A stretch of DNA of 64,000 bases, from positions 972,299 through 1,036,298 of the forward strand of contig JANPYM010000011.1 of NCBI GenBank assembly GCA_025890175.1, given 5' to 3'. The stretch is from Ciborinia camelliae (Eukaryota > Ascomycota > Leotiomycetes > Helotiales > Sclerotiniaceae). Below the pieces are notes generated by a model. The model searched no databases and was not told where the DNA came from. It saw only the letters and a program-made list of their open reading frames with translations. The position numbers and the translations under genes are program-made. Shown here in pieces: positions 33,834 to 47,300 of this stretch; within the stretch, counting starts at the first letter, position 1; each line of letters starts with the position of its first letter.

Positions 33834-35240
33834 ATGCGTTTCCACTACGCTATCTTAGCGGGTCTCGCTACTATTTCTCTCGCGGCACCACAAGGCCAAG
33901 TTGATAATGCGCTTGACAATGCGCTTGCTAATGCCAATGGCAATGGGAATTCCAATGGCAATAGCAATTCAAATGATAATTCAAACACAAACGTGAACGA
34001 CAACACGAATATCAATGAAAATATCAATGACAATAACAATGGACCCCATAAGACCACCGAAAAGACGACGAAAACCAGAATTACCAGCACCATTGTTATT
34101 ACGTCCGTCACGACTGTGAAACCAACTTCCACAGTCACGCTATCCTCAAAGACTACAAAGTCAAAGTCTACAAGCTCTAGCTCAGCAGTCAGCAGCAACT
34201 CGGGTATCTCAACCTCAACCTCCAGTGTATCATCCAGTACATCATCCAGGAGCACCAGCACCAGCTCCGCCTCCACCTCCTCCTCTTCCTCCTCCTCCTC
34301 CCGATCATCCTCCAGCGGCTCAGCCACATCTGGAAATTCCGGAATTGTCACCTCTTCTACTCGCACTTCATCTGCCTCGGGCTCAGCTACATCTGGAAAC
34401 TCGGGAATTGTCACCACTACCGCTCCCCCTGGAAGTGTTACCACCGCCACCAATACCGGTACAAATACCGGTACAGGAACGGGTGGAAACTCAGGAGTTG
34501 TCACATCTACCAATATTGTTCCACCTCCTCTTATTCCTACAACCACTGCTGTTCCACCTCCTGTTGTCACCACGACCAACATTGTTCCACCTCCTCTTAT
34601 TCCTACAACCAATGTTGTCCCACCTCCTCTTATTCCTACAACCAATGTTGTCCCACCTCCTCTTATCCCTACAACCAATATCCTTACTATTATTCCTGTT
34701 ACCCCCACAACGGCAATCGTCCCACCCCCCAACACCAATATCCAATCCATTACCATCCTCCCCGTCCTAACCACCATAACAACCGTCAGCCCACCCATCA
34801 CCACCATCACCAGCGTCCCCGTCATCGCCACCGCACCAATCGTCCCTATCGTCATCACAGCAGCCAACAACGCCGTTCAAACCATCGCTGGTCTCCAAAC
34901 TACTATCAATGGACAAGCAACCGTTGTTCCTGCTACACAAGCACCAGCTAACGTAGTTAATCCTGTCAGCACTGTCAATACCGTTAATACAGTTAATATC
35001 GTTAGTACGGTTGTGGTTGCCGGTCAAACTCTCACGACTACCATTCCTGCCGTGCAGAGCACGTTCACGAGTGCGGGTCAAGTATTCACGACGGTGGTTC
35101 CAGCACAAAACCCAGCGGCAACAAGTGCTGGAGCAGTTCTTGGGCAATTCACTGGTGGATCCGGAAAGGTCAAGGCACTCGAGGGAGGAGCCGTTGTTGG
35201 ACTTGTTGGATTTGCCGTTGGGATGCTTTTGTTACTTTGA
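33834..35240 (+). CDS. GPI-anchored Ser/Thr-rich cell-wall protein
   Basis: Single exon, 468 residues. A signal peptide (FHYAILAGLATISLA, cut after about residue 18) starts it. Then come an Asn/Gly/Asp repeat region (about 24-65), a Ser/Thr-rich stalk with two copies of SGSATSGNSGIVT, a VPPPLIPTTN repeat block, and a Val/Thr/Ile-rich part with VVVAGQTLTTTIPAVQSTFT, a segment like those in fungal wall glycoproteins. The C-terminus has a small-residue omega region (TGGSGKVKALEGG) and a hydrophobic end VVGLVGFAVGMLLLL. This is the layout of a heavily O-glycosylated GPI protein of the plasma membrane or wall. No catalytic domain is seen; a structural or adhesive role is inferred. The long antisense frame is a codon-bias shadow. 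Confidence 0.85.
   Translation: MRFHYAILAGLATISLAAPQGQVDNALDNALANANGNGNSNGNSNSNDNSNTNVNDNTNINENINDNNNGPHKTTEKTTKTRITSTIVITSVTTVKPTSTVTLSSKTTKSKSTSSSSAVSSNSGISTSTSSVSSSTSSRSTSTSSASTSSSSSSSSRSSSSGSATSGNSGIVTSSTRTSSASGSATSGNSGIVTTTAPPGSVTTATNTGTNTGTGTGGNSGVVTSTNIVPPPLIPTTTAVPPPVVTTTNIVPPPLIPTTNVVPPPLIPTTNVVPPPLIPTTNILTIIPVTPTTAIVPPPNTNIQSITILPVLTTITTVSPPITTITSVPVIATAPIVPIVITAANNAVQTIAGLQTTINGQATVVPATQAPANVVNPVSTVNTVNTVNIVSTVVVAGQTLTTTIPAVQSTFTSAGQVFTTVVPAQNPAATSAGAVLGQFTGGSGKVKALEGGAVVGLVGFAVGMLLLL
34511..34680 (+). repeat. Coding repeat encoding VPPPLIPTT units (33-bp period in part)
   Basis: At least four copies of gttccacctcctcttattcc-like units, the last three in a regular 33-bp register, inside the GPI-protein gene. 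Confidence 0.85.
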
Positions 35241-36604
35241 TTTCCATCTCTCTCTTAATATGATGTTTGGGATTTGTTAAGATTTTTTTTACCTTGACGC
35301 GACGTTGCTTGGATTTGGATTTTGGATTTTACACTTGCTTGCGTTGATATTTATGGGGGCTGCGAAGGATGTTTGTTGGTGCTTGTTGATGCGAAGTTTT
35401 GTTTGCCAGAGGTTTGACTGCGAGATGTGGATTTTGCACGAGGCGGTAATGGATGAAAAGGGGAAAAGTAATGGTTACCTAATGGGATGGGGGAGATCGT
35501 TTTGATATACATATACGGCAAGAGATAATGCATTAATTTTTAATCTAGATACATATGAATTTATATGTCATGAGAACTTGGTTAAAGACTGTGAGATATT
35601 AACATTTTGGCGGTGTAACTTTTGAAGCAATACATTTGAAGATCCCGAATGCTGAAGATGTTCAATTGAAATCAAAAAGAGTTTTTCTGCTGACTTGCCA
35701 TATGCAGTAGTACTATACACCGCATGCAGCATCCTCGCATGAAAACAGGCATAGAAAGAAAGAACAATATGCATTCAAAGTCATCAATCTCTGCCATACA
35801 ATAGTATCTCGTAACTTCCTTCTGCTTATGCCAATTGCTCCCCCCCTCAAGTACTTTCTCGCCACTCACTCACCACTTCCCGCAATCTTCCTTCCATCAC
35901 AAAGTCCGGCCCAAAGTCAGGCCCAAATGCAGACATGCAACAAATCTTTTGGTCCCTACTACTTCCAATCCCATTCGTTAGAGAGAGTTTGCAAACAAGT
36001 CTCATCGTACGATACTTTCTTATTTTAGCTTGAGTATCATACGACTGATGTTTTGTTGGTAAGACACTTATTTTGCCTATTTTGCCACTAGGACAGGGGG
36101 CGGGATGGATGAAGGGATATGCGGTGAACTCCACGGGACATTCATTTGGGAGGTCAAACATTCGGTGGAAGGGCAACAGATCTTATATATTTACGATACA
36201 TGGCATTCACACTGCAGAGAGGAGATTATGGATCATCCATAAGCATTATAGCATCGTCAAGTGTCATGTATATTGTGAATGTATATTATGAATGTATAGT
36301 ATTGATGTAGTGAGGAACTAGGCTACACGGCTATTGAAACACGAAGACCACAAGATAAAACGAAATGAACATACGATAAAGAAGGCACTTGGCCTAGCGG
36401 AGTACAAAATCTATTGAATTGTTAGTAAAATGCTTCGAAGACATTTTCAAAACAAAATAATAGAAGTAAGAGTAATCAGACAGCAGTTGGTACTTTTTTT
36501 GTCCACATAGAAGATTACAGAACAGGTCTGTGAATAAGGTATATCATCATATTACTCTCCCCCCCCCAGCAAAATAAAAAATTAATGAGCTTACCAAAGT
36601 TGTA
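35241..36604. other. Convergent intergenic region
   Basis: About 1.4 kb without a supported gene. It includes 3' ends of both neighbours and a C-rich run near 36556-36567. Confidence 0.6.
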
Positions 36605-37631
36605 TCATCCGAGTTTCCGCTTCTTGAAGAATGAATCCATAGTCCTCTGTGAAGAATCATGTTTCAAGCTTCCCAATCCACCTCGGGTTTTCTTAAGCCC
36701 TTCAAGGTGATCCTGATTGTTAACAGCCTTCACTACGAGTGACATGGTGACCTTGACATTGTTAAGATCATGCTCTGGCAGCTTCATTGGATTTTGTAGA
36801 TTTGGTTGATCGTTCAGGGGATCAAACCCAGAATGATCGAGCAGATCTCTTGATAGCTCAACTGGGGTTGGAACATTTGATTTTTCATCCAAGATTAGAG
36901 GCACCGAACCAACTTTGGCTAACAGCACATCTTGAATGGACTTGATATCCAAATCTAGGTAGCCAGTATTGGACCACCCACCGAGGTATTCTAAGCCACG
37001 TTCTTGATTTGGAACATTGGGACCAATTGAGACATTCTTTGGATTGAATTGCCTCAAGATAGCTCGCCATAGATGACCTAGAATTATTCCATGAGCCACG
37101 ATAACAACTGTATGGTCATTCGGATGTTTGACATTGTTATCGAGAAGGCGCATCAAATGCTCTTTGACGAATGTCTCCATCCGCCCCTTCATCGACTCCT
37201 TTGACTCCACATCTTTAAACCCAGTATCGTTTCGATATGCTACAGAATGTGTTTCTTTGCCAGCCTTGTTTGAATCTTTCGAACGTTCATGGAATGGTTT
37301 CTTTTCGTAGCGGCCAAAGTCTTGTTCTCGAAGAAGCTCAAGCTTTGTCACTTTAAGAGCAATGTTATGGTCTTGAGCTGCACCAATGGCTTCTGCGGTC
37401 TTGACAGCTCGTTGAAGGTCGGAAGAGAATATATTCGAGACTTTCGAAGCTGCAAGATGTGTACCAAGTCGACTGGCCTGCAACACGCCATGGTTTGTTA
37501 GTGCGGAGTCTGTATGGCCAGCACTGAAAAGAAGTTAGCGAAAATGAAAACTATGTGGAGGCGGAACAGCCTTACTATACGTTGGCAACATTGTCTACGG
37601 TCTCGCCGTGCCTAATCAAAAGAAGCCTCAT
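36605..37631 (-). CDS. Histidine phosphatase (phosphoglycerate-mutase-like) with C-terminal PIP-box
   Basis: Exons 37631-37576 and 37523-36605 give 324 residues; the 52-nt intron 37524-37575 (GCTAAC branch) is certain because it joins MRLLLIRHGETVDNVANVY to AGHTDSALTNHGVLQASRLG. The catalytic RHGE (His8) is followed by IFSSDLQRAVKTAEAI, LLREQDFGRYE and the second catalytic His in VVIVAHGIILGHL. The domain fills residues 1 to about 205. A tail of about 110 residues ends SSQRTMDSFFKKRKLG, which contains a canonical PCNA-interacting peptide QRTMDSFF (311-318) and a basic KKRK that could aid nuclear import. Substrate is unknown. The tail suggests a nuclear, replication-linked phosphatase rather than a glycolytic mutase. 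Confidence 0.9.
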
Positions 37632-38707
37632 CCCGCCATGTGGGAGAGGGAAGAAATAATCATCAATGAAGTATTACCATTATTGATGTAATGATTGGAT
37701 TGTACAAAGTTGTACTTTCCATAGTGGCGGAGGTGGGAGAGAAAATATATAGTTGGGAGAAAATTAAAAAAAATTAATTTGGCGAGCTTGCTTAATAATC
37801 ACACTAACCTAATCTTACTCTAGTGTGCCGGTAGGTCAGTGTATGTACTCTATTCTACATCCGAATATGAGCCGATAAAATTCTTCTAATCGTCTTTTTA
37901 TGAAATATGCATTGAATTATGCATTCGGCATCAATCTACCTAGATACCTACCGTGAACAGAGGTGTCTGGTCTTCAAGAAGAAAACACCTCATTGTGTTA
38001 TGGTAAGATTGATTCGATGGGGTCGCGACTCATGAGTTATCTAGAAACCTCCCTGCAAGCTGCAAAGGAGTCTGGTATGTAGGATACCGGTACCGACACA
38101 CTTATGCTACTCTAGAGCTATCTACCGTACTTTCTATGTGGCATAGAAATAAGCTTGGTTACGTTGGAAGGGGATGTGGATTGAAGATCTAAACTGGGAC
38201 TGCTTATAAGCAAGGTCCTGAGCTAATACTACGCTAGTCTAGTCCCCATATGACCTGATAAATCCACCCCTGTTACTGGCATCTTACTAAAAGTAACCGG
38301 TAACCCCTTTTCTACCTGCCAAATTTTGATGTACAGTATCCGTACTAGTTTTTTACCTATTTAATACTTGATAAATAAGATCAGGTTACCTACAGTTCTG
38401 AAGTTTTTCAAGATACCAGGCCTTCAATCTTTAAGTGCTACTGCACTGTTTTACATTCCAGATACACAATTTGGGTTAAGTTGAGAAGGAAGGCACTCTG
38501 GAAAGCCACGATGGCTCGCTTCGGCGCCCTCGAACCTTCCCTTCATGGCGAAAACATTTAGTATAAGTAAACAATGGAAGATGAAAAAGAAAACCATTTT
38601 CCTCCTTGAACCACATGATTCCAACACTATCAAAACACTGCACAATCTATACGTTACAATCAAGTCTTCACAACTATTCGTCCTCTGCTATCTTCCACGG
38701 TCAAAAA
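37632..38707. other. Divergent intergenic region
   Basis: About 1.1 kb without a supported gene. It is AT-rich and has several TACC/GGTA steps near 37940 and 38290. The plus-strand frame starting at 38606 is an in-frame extension of the next gene. Confidence 0.55.
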
Positions 38708-39622
38708 ATGGACGAACTTGAACGAGATTTAACATCTTTCTTTCAGCTTCTCTGGCGTTTCTTGGGGTGGTGTGTGATTATTTATTTGGATTATATGAGG
38801 TATATTCTTCGGGAAATTCGAGAGGAGACACCAAAGGGTCCAACATGTAAACACATTCAACTGCTGTCACAAATGCTAAATTTGCTCTCCATTGTTTTGC
38901 ACTTAGTTGGGCTGTTTGATGGGTTTACACTAACAATGATGAAAATAACATGGTTTCTGATCAAGAGATCTTCCAGGATGGCTCGCCTCTTGTTATGGGC
39001 CTTACAGCCATTAGTTTTCGAGGTCTTCACGTTGTTTATCGTTGTACTGGGGGCTTTTAACCTATACTTTATGAACTATTATGTCGCCCCTGGTATAGTG
39101 ACCGGGATTATGAGGATAATTATGGGCGTTTTCGGCTGGTCCTCACCGTCAGACAACTCTCAGGGCTACCAAATCTACCGCGCGGTAAATGGTTCGTTTC
39201 ATTCTGCTGAGAGATAGCAAGAAACAGGCTTGCAACATGTCATATTTCTCTTGGATGTCACTTAGATCTATTGGCAACATCTGTGGATCCATTGACTCTA
39301 TTGGAATCCACCAGGATATGGGGCTTTAGAACTCTCACATTCAATTATCACATTATAAATGTAAGTCAATGAGCAAGCATAGGCTAGAAAGTCGTTGGGT
39401 ATCTGCTAATCCTTTCAGAAGGTCTTACGAATATGCATTTGTTTCACGCTTGTCATAGTTAGACTGTATACACCCAGAGAGCTCTCCCGCAACCTCTCGA
39501 ACAAGCTTTCGAGCAGCTTTTCCCATCTTGAAGACGAAACTTATACATGTTTGGCCCAATGGCCCTTGGCGTTAAATTATTTCCATGCGCTTCGGAATAC
39601 TTGTTGGAAGAGGGGAGCATGA
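38708..39622 (+). CDS. Three-exon multipass membrane protein, function unknown
   Basis: Not recognised. Exons 38708-39191, 39266-39360 and 39419-39622 give 260 residues; an in-frame ATG at 38606 would add 34. The first exon encodes hydrophobic segments FLGWCVIIYLDYMRYIL, MLNLLSIVLHLVGLFDGF and ALQPLVFEVFTLFIVVLGAF, and FMNYYVAPGIVTGIMRIIMG. The second gives TSVDPLTLLESTRIWGFRTL, and the third another hydrophobic stretch, VLRICICFTLVIVRLY. Intron 1 has an unusual GTTCGT donor; intron 2 has GTAAGT and a GCTAAT branch. Reading-frame continuity through both junctions supports a real gene. No signal peptide or known transporter motif is present. A lineage-specific membrane protein is likely. Confidence 0.6.
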
Positions 39623-40668
39623 CATATTACTTCAGAAATTACGGGTTATTATTCTATCCTGCCGAAGTCTAGTTTAGAACTTGGGCCCACTTCAACAAGA
39701 ACACAGCATCGGGTTTTGTCATTGTTGTTTGATACAGGGGAGTATTGTGAGCCTTTATGGACTATCCAAAAAGGACAAGATACACTTGGACCCGATGGAA
39801 TCTGCATAACTTTCTTTGGTCATGGAGCATGGTGGTTTTAATAACATCTTCGCCACAAGGCATCTTAAAATTATTCTTCACACCTCTGGACGTGTTCTAT
39901 ATTGACAATTCCATATTCCATATTCCTTTGACCGAGTCCCATGAGCTCATTCAAGTCTTTTCCTACTATACCTATATACCAATAAGAAAGAGGTAGTGTA
40001 CACACGGGCCATGCTAAATGGGGTGGTAATTTAGATACTTCGGTCACGCCACCCCACTTTCGCACTTTACAACAACTTACAATATTCAACACAAGCTACA
40101 CAACTCCACCACCACAACCCCAAATTATCTATCGTTAACTGCAAACAGTTCTTCAGTATCTCAGATATATTTCCACAAATTTTCGGGGGGAAATTCTGAG
40201 GTAAGTTGACCATTTTGTTGTGGTAGTTGTTCACCTTTTCGGTTCATCGTATGCGAGGTTCTGCAATTTAGGGGAGCGAAGCTCGCTTCATCAGCACTCG
40301 CCAAATTTTCTTCATCGACTAAATGTGAAAAGTTTCATTGGGGTGTCATCGATGATAAATAATTACCTTCTCACTTTTCACATATCTATTCAAAAACCTT
40401 CCTTACATATAGGTCACACCTGCCTTATATGAAAACGACGTTTGGTATACTATTTATCGGCAATGCTTGATACTATACGACAACAACTATAACGCATGAC
40501 AGCAAACTTGTTGTCTCCTGTCTCTAGCACATATATGCAGTTATACAATGCAGTTATACCAGCGGAGCATTTTCAATGCACAGTGTTGTCTTCGCTTTTA
40601 TTCATCACTGTCGTTTGGAATTGGTGACTAACGATTATGAATCAGTTTAGAATATAAGCCTTGAAAAT
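39623..40668. other. Intergenic region
   Basis: About 1 kb with only short unsupported frames; contains the promoter of the next gene. Confidence 0.6.
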
Positions 40669-43600
40669 ATGGAAGACAATTCCAACCTCAATCCGGATGA
40701 TGACAGCCCGGACGCGATGATGGACAAGCAAAGTAATCCAAATGATAGCATCTTCGGCATTCCCAATCTATTCAACAACGCAAACTTCGCTCAGGCTAGC
40801 ATAATCGAAAACAATGTCGAAAGCACTACCACCAGCCCGATTCCCGCCCATACCAGCATCTTCTCTGACGTTCCTAGCAGTACTAGTAGCCCAATGTCTG
40901 CTCAAACCAGCACATTTTCAAGTGGTCTAAACAGCAATATGACCAGCCCACTCACAGAACAAACCAGCATCTTCGGCAATGCACCAAAAAGCATCATCAC
41001 AAGTCCGCACCCTATTCCGCCCATCACCCCAACTCCCGAAGTTGATCTCAATGCCCATGACTCCGAGCCAGACGCGGACCTTGATGCCAATTCTGATTCG
41101 GAAATCGATAGTGATGCCAGCTCTCAGTCAACTAGTTCATCCGAGGAAGTACCCGACTTCAATGCACCCGCTGCCCCAGCTCCAGAAACTTTGTCCTTGC
41201 CCTCAGCCTATCGTTCCTCTCCATCCTCGAAATGCAGCATACCAACATCCCTCCGAGATTTCAGTATCACATTTAACAGCACCAAACGTAACGCTGCGAT
41301 CAAAGGTCAAGCGCAACGAGTTGGAGCGGCGGGAGCCGATAAAGACGATAGTGGAACTTATGACCCCAGCTTGGAACGAAAGCGAAAAACTAGAACTAGA
41401 GCCAAGAAAAATAAGGAGAATGCCGGAGGAGAGGTAAGTTCGAAGACTGGTGTTGGTACTACGAGTGAGAGGAAGACCAAGGAGCAAGGATCTTCTCAAA
41501 TGATTGTTACAATTAAGGTTAAGAATGAAAAGGGGTTGGAGTTCCTTAGGAAATTCCCACCGGGCCCAGAAGGTGATGAGAGAAAGCTTTCGCGGATTGA
41601 TGAAGCTGATGATGAGGATTCGGGAGATGAGGATATTGATTCTCAAATTCATTCTAAACGAAGAAAGAGAACCAAGGTTTCCAATAACCGAAGGTATGTT
41701 CTTCTCATTCACTTCATATGATGTTTTCATCAAAAATGGCTAACAATCCTAGATCCGATGGCCTAACTCTAGAAGAACTAACCGATGGACATCCTCAGCG
41801 TCGCGGCTGCAAATCTTGCTTCGAGGCAGGAGACGATGGATGTTCACTCCTTCAATATAGCCACGAATGGCCTTGTGAAGCCTGCGAGGATGCTAGCATT
41901 GATTGCGAACTTATCATACCACCCGAGCTAAAGATTTCTTGCATACGATGCAGGGATAAGTTGCGAAAGAGATGTTCCTATGCGGATGACGCTGGAAAAG
42001 GAGTTGACGCCTGCAAAGCATGCGAGAATGCCAATCTCAAATGTATTGCTGGTCCTAAAGCTGGTTCTTCTAATTCGATGAGAATGACCGAAGTACTTGC
42101 GAAAGTTGGGGTTAAAGGAAAACAAGGCTTGAATACTAAAGGAGAAAGTTCCAAGAAAGTCTCAGCACCAGCTCCAACTGCCAGCGTGACGAAACCACAG
42201 GCAATGCCCAGAAAATGGGTCCCTTGCAACCGATGCAGGGAGGAATTTAAAAGCAGATGTTCACTCAAGCGTGAGGATGAGGGACCATGCACCCGTTGCG
42301 TTAAAGCAGATGTGCCTTGCACTTTTACAATGCTACCAATAATTGCCGCGACTCCAAGCAAAGATAAAGGCAAAGGAAAAGGGAAAGGAAAAGAAGTCGC
42401 GCCAGTTATTAGGACCCCGGCGGACCTAACCAAAACCATCATTCTCGAATCAACTAAGTTGAACGACCGCATCTGGCGCACAACAAATCCTCACGCCCGT
42501 CGCACTCAAGCCCAACAAAAAGCTTTCGATCGAGCTCAATCATCTAGTTCGTCAGCCATGCAACTAGTAAACGCCAATCCTATCAATCACAACAACAAAA
42601 TCCAAACTAGGACCCCATCATATAAACACAACACACCCTTGTCCGAAGCCCTCCCCCCAAGTTTCACCATGTCCCACAACGGCATCCGCACTATAAAGAT
42701 TACAACGGCCTTTTCGCATCCCATAATCTTCAACTACAGACGGGACCCCATGTCTCTACACCCTCCCTGCAGCTTCCACTCGGATCCCTTCTTCGGCCTC
42801 TTCGGCTTCGGGCCCCGTCTCGTAACGGTAGTCCCCTGGCCTTCCATCAACGGCGACGGATATGAAGAGCTAGAAAATGGTCACGGAGACAGTGAAGTTG
42901 GAGAGCCTCAAACAAGAATGTGCGTTAAATGTACATTTGCCAGGGTGAAGATATTAGGGTGTGAAGAGCATGTGATGAAAGTACTTCCAAGGGTGGATCA
43001 GAGGGTGTTTGATGAGAAGAAGCTGAGCGATAGTGTGCAGGCGTGTAAAAGGGGCGCAAGGGAGGGGAGATGGGGAAGGGGCGGGGACGGTGAGCCGGAG
43101 AGGGGAAGTAAGGCGGATCTTGTTTGGAGGGCAAAGTGGTGTGCTGTTTGTCCTAGTCCTGGAGCTTGGGTTTGCGATCGAAGTGTGCTCGAGCATGGTA
43201 GCTCCGGACGAAGTCAGTCGAACTCTAGTCAGAGCAGTCAGTCACTGATCAAAAAAGGCTGCGGCTTGATCCTCTGTGACACATGCAACGACCTCCACGC
43301 CAAAATCCAAAAGGGAGGTAAGAAAGGTGGAAGCGTGGTTCTAGGCAGAGTAATACAGTTAGCAGGGGAGCGAAGCAAGATGATAGATTATCCGGATGGA
43401 GTGAGGTCTGATGCGGAATTTTTGACGGGAGATGGGGAGTTACATGTGAGGATGGAGAAGGGGGGATGTGGTGCTAGTAGAAAGGAGGCTCATGAAAAGG
43501 GTAGTGGAAATGAGAGAGGAGGCGATTCTGATGGAGTGGATTCGAATGAGATGAGTCGAGCTAGCTCGAATAGTTTGGGTGGGAGGAAATGGAAAGGCAA

Positions 43601-44144
43601 GGGTGTGGATCGATCGATCGGATTGGGCATGGACATGGACATGGAGCATCACCACTCTCAATCCCATCGCCCAGCCGAGCAGAATTGGAAAGGAAAAAGC
43701 GTCGCCAGACCCCAACCACGAGAAATACTAGATTCGGTGGTGGTGACTAAAGGAGCGGTGGTGAGCAAACCGGCGGCGAGTATTGCGAAGTGGAAGGGAA
43801 AGGGAAAGGGAATTGGAATGGGAATGGGAATGGGGATTTCTGGATTGGTGAGTGATAATGATAGAGATAGCGATGGAGAAGTGGTTATGAAGGGGATGAT
43901 GGTAGGAGATGATACTATTAGGGGTATTCAGGCGCTTACTGGTAATTTCACCGGTAGTTTCACTGGTGATGTTACTGGTGATGAGGAGAGGAGTGGCAGA
44001 TGGAAGGGAAAAGGTGTTGACAGGAGGGTAGATGAGAATATGGGCGAGAGAGAGGATACAGAGATGAGAGACGGAGGGAGTGAGGTTATGCGGAGCGTGG
44101 AGAAGGAATGGGAAGGTAAAGTGGTTATTGTGTTGAGTGACTGA
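40669..44144 (+). CDS. Large protein with three tandem Zn2Cys6-like clusters
   Basis: Exons 40669-41693 and 41753-44144 give 1138 residues; the 59-nt intron has GTATGT and GCTAAC signals. The N-terminus is disordered and carries repeated SP-x-x-x-QTSIF-like units (about 55-110), an acidic stretch and basic KRKTRTRAKKNKE. Three six-Cys clusters follow: Cys 361/364/372/383/386/393, 405/408/416/429/432/439 and 500/503/511/521/524/531. Each has CX2CX7C...CX2CX6C spacing, one residue longer in the first loop than textbook Zn2Cys6. Further Cys pairs occur later (MCVKC, WCAVC, CDTC). The C-terminal third has four RWKGKG-like motifs and Gly-Met runs. It is probably nuclear and DNA- or chromatin-binding by inference; I know no named orthologue. 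Confidence 0.75.
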
Positions 44145-45017
44145 TGAATGAATGATCATCGACCCATCATTCCTACATATCTCACAGATATGACTTCGAT
44201 GGACCCTCCCGACCCGACTCTCTCGAGACAGGACGTACCATTACGCACTTTTACAATAGCCACCCAACTAATCTTGGAAACAATTTCATAGCGGAAGGAA
44301 ATACATTTGGTGGATATAATTTTACTGAATGTCTTCAGGAGGGTATTCAAGTGGGAAAATAGGGAAATCATCGCAATGATAGCTAGCTCTACATAGATTT
44401 CATTCTCTGCTTTTTTGATGATAGAATTTCTTATTCAAACATTTTCGCAACAGGAACTATGATAAAATACTTTAAAGACGCCCATGCGAGTGATCTAGCA
44501 GGTCGGATTCATGATATAATGCCGCGAGAGTATTTGCTTGCATTATCTCGATCCCGAGCAATCAGTCAACGAACGAATCCAAAATCCAATTTCAAATAAG
44601 AAGATATAAAATGCGATGTGATACAATGCAGTCTCGGATGATAAAACAGTAATAATATTCTTACAAAAGACAAGCCTCCGAACCTGTAAACTTTTGTGAA
44701 TACATATTGAGAAAACAACGATACCAATTCCCTCACTTGAGGTCCAAGTTGATTGCTTAATTTTTTTTGGTAAACTGGTTTATTACTATCTCCTTGATTT
44801 CTCATGGAAATCACTTTATATACATGAGATACTACTCCTCACTTCTTTGCCCACGTGAGGATCCTTGCGAATCTTCGGTCTCAAAGTAAGATGACAAAAA
44901 CAAAACACAAAACCAACAACTCATAAAATATATGTATCATCTCTCATTTCTCGTTTAATTTCTATTCCATCACCATCTATACATATATTCATCGACCACT
45001 CATCTAAGCCCTCTACT
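44145..45017. other. Convergent intergenic region
   Basis: About 0.9 kb between two convergent genes; no supported gene or RNA. Confidence 0.6.
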
Positions 45018-46642
<1,625 letters not shown>

Positions 46643-47300
46643 CTATACCTATCTACCTGGTAGCTTGTGGTTGTGGTGGGGTCCTTGTTTAGTCCTTGTT
46701 TACAAGGGGTCGGTTGAGGACCTTGAGGTGAACACTGCGGAGTGACGGAAGGATTACCAATAGTGACCGATTGAGTTCGCTCTTCTAGGTAATAAGGTTG
46801 GTATCAAAAGGTCTAGACGTGAATAGATTTCTTCGCTATGGGGGTACGGAGTATTCGGGAGTCGGTAGAGATGCAGGTGATATAAGAAAGATCTACCGGA
46901 GTGATGAAGTCGAAATTTTGAGTAGATATCACGATGGTAATTTGTTGGATTTCTCAGCAAAAACCTCGGCTCTTCTCTTCCATTATCTTTGGCTAGATCC
47001 TTTGCGGCCTGAAAATAATCATCGTGAAACTCCAGAATTCTAGTCCTGGTATACCGTTTATTGGAGGGGCTGCCTGCAGCACGAATGGAATCTATAAACT
47101 TTTTTTTTTTGGAGCTCTATACTCCGTACCCGTGGACCCCTCAAGTGATTGGTATGATGGCTGCAGTGATCAACCAATTGGCTTAGTCATACATTAATAG
47201 CACTTATCGCAGCCAGGCTATGATATAATACCTGCCGTTATCAATATGCAGCCTCAGACTAAAACCAAAACATGACAGCCTCGGGAGCACGTGAGAAAAG

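Noticed and set aside
34225..34770. Plus-strand Pro/Leu-rich frame overlapping the GPI-protein gene
   Set aside because: Second-frame shadow of the same low-complexity DNA.
33845..34870. Long minus-strand open frame of 341 codons opposite the GPI-protein gene
   Set aside because: It mirrors the Ser/Thr/Pro codon pattern of the plus-strand gene (runs of Val/Gly/Glu) and lacks any domain; the plus strand has a signal peptide and GPI signal.
36380..36445. Possible tRNA: TGGCCTAGCGG resembles an A box
   Set aside because: No proper B box at the right distance and no acceptor, anticodon or T stems can be drawn.
43728..44159. Minus-strand His/Ser/Leu-rich frame of 143 codons
   Set aside because: Antisense of the WKGKG/Gly-Met coding region; low complexity.
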